Source: Cerioporus squamosus
Lineage: Eukaryota; Basidiomycota; Agaricomycetes; Polyporales; Polyporaceae
DNA: 64,000 bases
Direction of reading: 5' to 3'
Assembly (NCBI GenBank): GCA_022592435.1
Contig: JABYQS010000157.1
Span: 1 to 64,000, forward strand
Positions 57,250 to 64,000 of the stretch are shown here, one piece after another. The notes beneath the pieces were generated by a model. The model saw only the letters and a list, made by a program, of their open reading frames with translations. It made no database searches and was not told the origin of the DNA. How positions within the stretch are numbered: the first letter of the stretch is position 1; each line of letters opens with the position of its first letter. The position numbers were made by a program, and so were the translations under genes.

Positions 57250-59014
57250 ATGCAATACCCCACGTCGCCGCCCTATGTTGTTGTTCTGGGAGGTGATCGG
57301 CCCGGGATCTACGGTTCGAGGTGAGCCCTTACGTCTCAATGGAGCATCTTCTATGCACGCCTGTCCTTACCACGCCCGTCATCTTGCTTCCCAGGCCCCC
57401 CAAGACAGGCCTAGGTCGATCCTCTCCCCTTCTCCCTCTGGTCGTCACCTGCGCTCGACTCCAAGATGCAATCAAAGTCTTCGAGCTCAACTCGAGCTTC
57501 GAAGGCGTCCGGGTCGACGATGCTCACACTCTCACATACAAGGCCCAGACGGCAGAGATCGATGTCGAGAACGATCACATCTACGCTATCGTGAAGCCGG
57601 CTACGGAGAAGCACGAGACCGGGGTCTGGGTGGGGTACGAGTGGTAAGCAGGCTACCATCTACTAATTCTCTCCTCCGTTGTAACGTAGAGTAGTGCTGC
57701 AGGGTCAGGTCCCATGACCGGAAAATGACTGGAACCTGACCCGACCTGAGCAAAAATGACTGGACCATAACCACAAAGGTAGCAGTCAGGTCGCCAGTCA
57801 GGTCGTGGTCATGATTTTTGAACCAATATCTATGACTGGACACGACTGATGATGACCAGTCATGACCAGTCTTTTTTGCCCTACCAATGACCTGGTTATA
57901 GGTGCCTTTGACTGGTAATGACCGGTCATAACCAGTTAAAATCAGTCCCAACTAAGCTATATCAGGTGAGAGCACATATATTGTATAGCCCTTTGGACTT
58001 TAAGTCATCAAGATGATCATTTAGAAAGTATCTTAGGCTTGTATAAGGCTATTCACCTCTTGATCATGACTTCTCCAACCTTCTTGGGTAGTTATGACTG
58101 GTCTTAACTGGTTATAACTGATCATCAGTTTTGACCGGTCAAAACTGTAACTTGACTGCAGTTAGGTCAGGTCGTACCGCTGTACTACTTCCAGTCCAGT
58201 CATAAGACTGAAGGACCGGTCATGTCCAGTCGTAGGTCGGGTCATGGCTCTGGATGGCCAATAACCTGACCCGACCCGACCCTGCAGCACTAACGTAGAG
58301 TATATACTACCAGGAAGAAGATCAAGCACAATATCCGCCCAGACAACTCAACCTGGATGGGAGCAGTCACTGTCCAAGAGGCCATCGTGCACATGTTTGA
58401 CAGGCCGGGATTCAACTTCCCGCTCATCGCGCTGGGCAAACCGATCCCTGCGCCGGAAGTTGCGCCGCCTGCCAGCCGTAGTGCTCCCGCTCAGGGCACT
58501 TCGCACACTCCGCGCACCACCCAACCACCGCCGCAGACGCCACGGACTACCCGACCCCCGCCGCAGACGCCGCGACAGAGGTCTCACGGTGACAATCGCG
58601 CTAATGCATCCGAGGAGAGTCAGGAAGCGAATTTACTTGCTCGTACGCCCGCTTCTCTACTGTTTATTGTACGATGCTGACTACTATTTAGAGCTGCGCG
58701 CAAGTCTCGACCTCGGTCCCGTCAGGGAGTCGTCCCTGGACCTCCAGGTCCTGCGCCAGTTGGTGAATCCGCTCCCCGACCCGGATGCGCCTTTCGCACC
58801 TACCTACCGCCTGCCAATCTCCTTCGGCGAGGAGGCCGATGAGATGTTGGAACTGCGGGCTGTCAGTGATAGCGATCTCCTCGTTATTCCCCGTGCGCGC
58901 GTTCATGCCACGAACTTCGCGGCGTTTGCCACGCACCTGGGCTTGGCGCTCAACTGGTCCGCCGCAGAGTCTCTGGCGTTATGGAGGGCTATCCAATTGC
59001 CGTGCGTCTACTAG
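57250..59014 (+). CDS. RNase H1-N-like domain protein, E3 cargo
   Basis: Start MQYPTSPPYVVVLGGDRPGI (57250). The motif Y-V-V-x-x-G-x-x-P-G-I-Y ... A-x-x-V-F (DAIKVF) fits the RNase H1 N-terminal / viroplasmin fold. Exon 1 joins in phase to RPPKTGLGRSS. Exon 2 ends GYE-TG at a GTAAGC donor (57644), and exon 3 resumes as WKKIKHNIRP at 58314. That 670-base intron contains MITE M1. A Pro-rich stretch (TTQPPPQTPRTTRPPPQTP) and a last exon (QLRASLDLGPV..) follow, stop at 59014. Same domain type as the E2 gene at 36819-37945. Nucleic-acid-hybrid binding is inferred from the fold only. Confidence 0.6.
57692..58292. mobile_element. M1: hAT-type MITE inside an intron
   Basis: 601 bp, terminal inverted repeats TAGTGCTGCAGGGTC / GACCCTGCAGCACTA, 8-bp duplication ACGTAGAG at 57684-57691 and 58293-58300. 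The interior is full of GACCGGTCATGACCAGT-like words and has no coding capacity. It enlarges the intron from about 61 to 670 bases without touching the splice sites. Confidence 0.9.
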
Positions 59015-59268
59015 ATCTATCAGTTGCTTGTATCAATGGGTTGTAGTCTGCTGAATGTATTTGCTTCTGCTCGCTCATTGGCTGCCAGTCACGTGAGGTC
59101 GACTTTGAAGCTGTTTGGTTTGTTGAATGCCCCCGCCCACAAAACTCCAGGTGTCCGGACCAACACGTAAGTCCTCCGTCCCCGAAGCTTCTTCTCGCAC
59201 GCTGTCACATTAGACGTCGCTGCACTGCCTTCTGCCGACTTCTCAGCCTCCACGCACACATTCACACG
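59015..59268. other. Spacer between the RNase H1-N-like and HMG-like genes
   Basis: About 250 bases. No gene. Promoter of the next gene presumed. Confidence 0.35.
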
Positions 59269-61621
59269 ATGGGCTCTAGCAACATTGAAGACTTGCTGAA
59301 GAGGCTCAGCCAGCCCGCGAAGAAGGTGGGCAAGAGACGCGTCAGATTCCCCTGGCGTGTCCGCAAGAAGGTCAAGAGGCGCACACTATCAAAGCAAGAC
59401 AAGGAGGCCCTGAAGGAGAAGCGCGAGGGCGATCGCGAGGAGCTCATGAACACCGTCTGGGACGCCCGCGACGCGATCTGGGCTGCCGCCGACGCGCTCC
59501 ATGAACGCTTCGGCAAAACCCACACCGCTAAGTACTACTATCAACTCATCGTTCAGCGGTCGAATGTTCGCAACCGCGCACAGGCCAAAGAGCGCAAGAT
59601 TTCGCAGTGGAATGTGTTCGTCAGCAAGGAGATCAAGAAGTACAACGAGGGTACGTCAGGGTCCCGCTTGACGACGTCAAGGCTAGTAGCTAACTGGCAG
59701 ATCCATACAACAGAGATGAAAGAGGCCGGCCTGGAGCGCAAGCGTATCTCCGACGGCCCTATTCAAGAGATCGCGCAGCGTTGGGCGGCAATGTCCCAGG
59801 AAGAACGCGACGACGCCGTTGGCGACGGGGTCGAGGAACTTGAAGAACGTCGCAGGAACCGGGTAGAAGGGATCCAGAACGTCGTGATCGCGGCGTTCAA
59901 CGATACCCGCGCGACGCTAGCGACTCTGCAGCGTGATGTAAGTCCATCCAGTCTTAGTATGTTCGTCTCTCTCACACCTATCTGGGGCACAGATGTCAAA
60001 TCTTCATGGGCGCACCGACATCGACATCTTCTGCATGGCCTTCCGCTCCAAGATCGACTCCTACAACGCCCCGTATATCTTCTACACTAGCGAGCGCATC
60101 GCCGCGTACGTCCAGAACCAGACCAAGAAGACAATTCAAGAGTTCGCGCTTGGCATGGAAGCGTACAATCTCTCCGGTGCCAATAGTAAGTCCAATCCCT
60201 TCTCGTCTAATTCAGGCACTTACTCACGCACTGTACCTCACAGCCCAGGCCCTGAAACACGACGACGAGGTGACAGCTTTGAAGAAGAAGGTTGCCGACC
60301 TCGTGTATGAGAAGCTGCGTAAGTCCTTTCTAATTTTCTATTCGATTCTCTGATCGTGGAACTAATCATGGCCCTAGTCGAGGCCTGCGAAGGGCGCTCC
60401 GTGCCCCCGAAAATGTTCTACATGAACTTCGAGTTGCGCATGACGGCCAAGTACGGCATCGTCGTCCGCAACTGGCCCATCCGGAAGTTCACTGCCCCCG
60501 GCAACATCAACTCTCTCCCCACGCTCAGCATCCTCTACAACGCGTGGCGCTCGGGCACGACGCATTTCCGCAGGCTCGACGACGATGAGTGGCAGCAGTG
60601 GCTGGAGGCCTTCAGCACCGGCAACGAGTACGAGCCCGGCGTGACGGCGGAGGCCCATATCGGCTCGGCGATCTCGACCGACGCACCTGTCGTCCCCCAA
60701 GAAGTCGAAGACCAGGAGCTGGTACTAGTGTTGTGGAATCCTGTCCTGTCCTGTCTTTTGACCCCCCAGGGTAGGACACAAGACAGGACCGAGGGCAGAA
60801 CACGTAGAGTTGAAGAGGACAGAACCTAGGACACGTGTCCTTTGAGGACACATGTCCTCATGTGTCCTCATGATACTCAAGCTGTGACAAGGACAGGACC
60901 TGTGTTAGGACCGGTCCAGACTGGTCCTACATTATATGAAGTGACGAATATCATGATATACCCTCCTCCTTGCAGTGGTAATGCCTTCTGTTACCCATTT
61001 ACCATGATGCCATAGGTTATAGACACTAAATACAATCAGCTGAGGGCTGGAAGAAGTCAACTCATAAGTTGACCAGAGGTGTGGTCCAGGACCAGTCCTT
61101 ACATGTCCTCGTGGACATCAAGATTGACAAGGACTGAGGACACATTGATGGACAGGACACATTGAGGACACGTGTAAAGTCTGGTCCTTTGCAGTCCAAG
61201 TCCTGTCCTGTCACGTGTCCTTGATGTGTCCTAGGACAGGATTTCACAACACTAGCTGGTACCTCCCCCTTCCACCCCCACTGGTCCCGAGGCAACTGCA
61301 CCAGCACCAGCGACAGCACCGGCACCAGCACCGGCACCAGCCCCAGCCCCAGCACCGAACCCCACAGTGACTCTTCCCCTACCCACGCCGCCGACTACAG
61401 CACCTCCTGTGAACGACAACAACAACATCGGCAGCCCGTCGACTTCCACTGCCCCTCGCGGCCGCAAGCGCCCTTTGGAGATCGACTTCATCAACTCCGG
61501 CACGCATGAGGACGGAACCGGCTTCGTCGTCCCCAAGCGGGCGCGCAAGGAGCGCTCCGACAAGGGGAAACCCCGCAAGAAGCGTGCAGTGCAGGAGAAT
61601 GTCGCTGCACCGGCTGCGTAG
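59269..61621 (+). CDS. HMG-box-like protein, E3 cargo, carrying MITE M2
   Basis: Start MGSSNIEDLLKRLSQPAKKV (59269), very basic head. An HMG-like domain follows (about residues 100-180): ISQWNVFVSKEIKKYN, then after an in-phase intron EMKEAGLERKRISDGPIQEI and RWAAMSQEERDD. Then LHGRTDIDIFCMAFRSKID, FYMNFELRMTAKYGIVVRNW and WRSGTTHFRRLDDDEWQQWL, all features of a large mushroom hypothetical family. The tail is Ala/Pro-rich (PAPAPAP) and ends GFVVPKRARKERSDKGKPRK, a likely nuclear signal. M2 (60726-61254) lies in the last coding part and adds an in-frame stop at 60827-60829 unless spliced out. Probably DNA-binding, by fold inference. Confidence 0.7.
60726..61254. mobile_element. M2: hAT-type MITE in an exon, possible new intron
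   Basis: 529 bp, terminal inverted repeats TAGTGTTGTGGAATCCTGTC / TAGTGTTGTGAAATCCTGTC (opposite strand), 8-bp duplication GCTGGTAC at 60718-60725 and 61255-61262. The left duplication supplies GT (60722-60723), and the right terminus plus the first base of the right duplication supplies AG (61254-61255). Removing 60722-61255 (534 bases) leaves the host frame open with one extra Leu codon. The donor GTACTA is weak against the fungal consensus. Confidence 0.88.
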
Positions 61622-62723
61622 AAGTACTTCAAGATTCCTCTCTGCACACATCACTAGCTCCTCGATTCACCGCTCTATCCACCCACATTTGCTTCCTTCT
61701 CCTCGTCCCTTCCGCTGCAGTAGTGCCTCATAGCCTCATATCATACCCTTGAATACTTACTCGCTCTTCTGTTACCTGTAGTGATTGATCATTAATGCAA
61801 TTACAATCGTCTCTAATCATTGTGTGATAAACAGACTGACATATACAAGTAAGTGAGATTAACTCAGTAAGCGAAGGACTTATAATCACTGTAAGTAAAC
61901 ACTTGAGATTGCAGCCCGCGCGGCACAGCCGGAGTCTTGGGTCAGGCACCGAGGTGTGGCTGAGAGCCCTTGAGAGCCTCGGCCACTCCGACAATACTGC
62001 GATTCCCCTCCGACTCTCAGTACTCCGTGCCCTTGAACAGCGAGCAATGACAGTGCTGTATAGCTTGGCTGTAGTGAATACATATGTCGCTACATATTGT
62101 GCTTTGTGAGAGACTACTTATAAGTACACTCAGTAAAATTCTACGCTGCAATGCATGATGTAGCCTGCGGCTTGAGTTGTACCTGACGCTCGTGTTGCTA
62201 TCCGAACTCCAAAGTCACTGGTCAGCCCCACCACGCCGCTTCCCGGAGTCCTCCTACCACAGTACCCTCAGCTGAAGACACCGGTCCTGCCTGCCTTCGA
62301 CAGTGTGACCGTCGCCATCGAGCGGCGCATTGCGCCTCAACACCGGCGGGAGAGAGCGGGTGTGCGAGGGCATCCAGAGACCTTGAGGCTTGGCAGCGGT
62401 GGGAATGTCCCATAGCCGAGGAGAGGCACTGCTGATGGCAGAGTGACTCGTGCCATCAGAGCCAAGCCCTGCAGAGCGCGCGCCGCGAGACTACGTCTCC
62501 TCGGCCAGTGCACTGTCAGTTAGTGGGCAGATAGAAACTTCATGACAGCTTGACAGCTTACCGTGTTGTAGCACGACGGCGGGGGCGGCGGTAGGAGCGG
62601 CGGGGACGACACGGCGGGAGCTCAGCGTCAGCACTCGATGTCGGCTAGGGTAGATGGCAACGGCTACGCGTAACTAACCGCAAGGCGCTGCGCCTGATGG
62701 AACGCGTCCAGCCGTGAGGCCGC
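61622..62723. other. E3 right interior, no gene seen
   Basis: 3' of the HMG-like gene. No supported exon before the right terminal repeat. Confidence 0.35.
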
Positions 62724-63216
62724 CGGGACAACGGCGGGATGGCGGGACAAGGGCGGGCGGCGGCGGGACGCAGTGGGCGGCGGGAGGGCGGTACTGGTGG
62801 ACGATGAGTTAGCAAACCTTGTAATCGAATAGAACAGCCTAAACTATGTACAAACGTTGAAAGAACGACGGAGAACAGCCCACTGGAAGGGCGGGGATGC
62901 GCGGACGTCGTGCTCAACGTCGAGGACGGCAGGGAGAGGGTGTTGATGGCGGCGGCAAGGAGGGGCAGGCGCTTGGCAGGCGGGAAGCGCCTCCCGATGG
63001 CGCGGGAACACACCCCGGAGCTTGCCGGGCACCGACTCACCCGCCCACGCGCCCCCATATTGGGGAGGGGCGGAGGGACTACTACCTCGGGAAAACGGAG
63101 GGATTATTGGCAGCGGTATTGGCAGCGGAGGGTTTGGGGGGGTCCAAGTCATCTAGACTTGCCGTACCCCCGGGTATGTCCAGTTTGATGAACTGATATA
63201 TCGTGATGATCAGGTG
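62724..63216 (-). repeat. E3 right terminal inverted repeat
   Basis: Inverse of 51952-52445 with about 98% identity. Followed by TACAATTT at 63217-63224. Confidence 0.9.
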
Positions 63217-63234
63217 TACAATTTGGCCGCTGTA

Positions 63235-63366
63235 GAGCGGTATCATGCGGGTGTCACAACCCGTCCACGGGTCACAGGTTTCCGCGGGTTCAGTACATCG
63301 TGACCCGAACCCGTACCCGCGCGTGACACCCGCGGAAACCCGTGCGGGTTCGTGACACCCGTGATA
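63235..63366. repeat. Short inverted-repeat element rich in ACCCG words
   Basis: Arms GTATCATGCGGGTGTCAC and GTGACACCCGTGATAC enclose about 100 bases of ACCCGCGGGT-type words, resembling the cluster at 51040-51185. Could be a tiny MITE. No clear duplication was found. Confidence 0.55.
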
Positions 63367-64000
63367 CAGCCTATCCGTCAGCGTGGGGATCAATGCATGG
63401 TGGGTTGGAGACGAAGGTGCCCGAAAGGGATACACGCGCTCAGTGCCATCGGGATCTGCCGTCCAAACAGCAACCGCATAACGGTGCGACTGACAATGTC
63501 ATACAAGAACAGAATACAGATACCAGCCTCTGCTCTCCTTTAAACAGTGTCGTAAACATCGTGTGTTGCTCGCGAGAGAGTGAGCATCATAACTGTGCAT
63601 TTGTCCCATGTTTGCGACATTGTGCGAGTGGGAATACTAGACCGCAGTGTCCGCGATGCCTACAAGGTGCTATTGAACTGCTCCGTTTCTGGACGGACTT
63701 CGAGTGACTTCTGGACATCCGCTCACACACCATGCCAGCACCCTAGCGCAAGATGTAGAGACGACATGGTGCATCAGCGTGTCCCGGCCTTCAGGCTATT
63801 TCAAACTATGAGTATACATTGGTGCGTACATTGCAACACGCCTTACTCAGGCTATGAGCACACGTTCCGGTATGTACATTGCAACGCGGCATGCGGGAAC
63901 CACCATGGTGTCTATGGTGCGGCCCATAGCGACATACATAGTGCCATAGTAGACATGCATGCGAGTGATTACATCTCTGCATCGAACAAATGCCTCGACG
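63367..64000. other. Right edge, no gene seen
   Basis: No supported exon. ATTGCAACRCG and GAGYAYACRTT words repeat near 63810-63890, and ATAGYG words near 63920-63950. Confidence 0.35.

Larger units (their letters stand above)
51952..63216 (+). mobile_element. E3: 11.3-kb KDZ DNA transposon with long TIRs
   Basis: Both ends begin CACCTGATCATCACGATATA in inverted orientation, and the inverted repeats run about 490 bp with about 98% identity and no net indel over at least 447 bp. An 8-bp duplication flanks it. Contains KDZ-4, an RNase H1-N-like gene and an HMG-like gene, all on the plus strand, plus two later hAT-type MITE insertions. High TIR identity points to a recent insertion, although KDZ-4 shows a frameshift. 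Confidence 0.92.

Overview
This window is an accessory, transposon-dominated stretch of a basidiomycete genome. I infer an Agaricomycete, possibly a polypore-type mushroom. The reasons are genes split by many GT-AG introns of about 50-65 bp, an F-box/LRR gene, FunK1-type kinases, KDZ transposases with their cysteine clusters, and a Copia LTR element. I see no rRNA, tRNA, CRISPR or prokaryotic signals.

Three very large DNA transposons can be delimited to the base from their flanks. E1 (2330-17274, 14.9 kb) has CACT... terminal repeats and a 4-bp duplication AGTC. It sits inside a FunK1 kinase gene whose reading frame closes exactly when the element and one duplication are removed. E2 (29113-41957, 12.8 kb) has a 5-bp duplication AGCCT and splits the reverse transcriptase of a Copia element (27153-46519, LTRs about 99% alike, duplication CAGGG). 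E3 (51952-63216, 11.3 kb) has near-identical 0.49-kb terminal inverted repeats and an 8-bp duplication TACAATTT. Each carries one KDZ transposase plus two or three cargo genes. A fourth KDZ transposase (46791-50993) lies just outside the Copia, and I could not find its element ends.

Layout: F-box gene (25-1603, minus); FunK1 3' half; E1 with KDZ-1 (minus), unknown gene X (minus), helical nuclear-type cargo A1 (plus) and cargo B (plus); FunK1 5' piece; an intact-looking FunK1 (20315-22904, plus); an unknown gene (23043-24024, minus) with a decayed head-to-head relative; a TA-type MITE; a GC-rich tandem-repeat tract; the Copia with E2 nested inside (KDZ-2, a basic-region protein, an RNase H1-N-like protein, helical cargo A2); KDZ-3; E3 (KDZ-4, an RNase H1-N-like protein, an HMG-like protein, two hAT-type MITEs).

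The elements share a plan: a KDZ transposase, small nuclear or nucleic-acid-binding style cargo (helical domain plus disordered tail plus basic tail, RNase H1-N fold, HMG-like), and in E1 and E2 subterminal arrays of palindromes (AACTAGTT in E1, about 50-bp GATGTATCC palindromes in E2). Every KDZ copy carries one visible lesion, so these copies look recently inserted but now defective. A hAT-type MITE in the E3 HMG-like gene sits so that its duplication and terminus supply GT and AG, which would let it be spliced in frame as a new intron.
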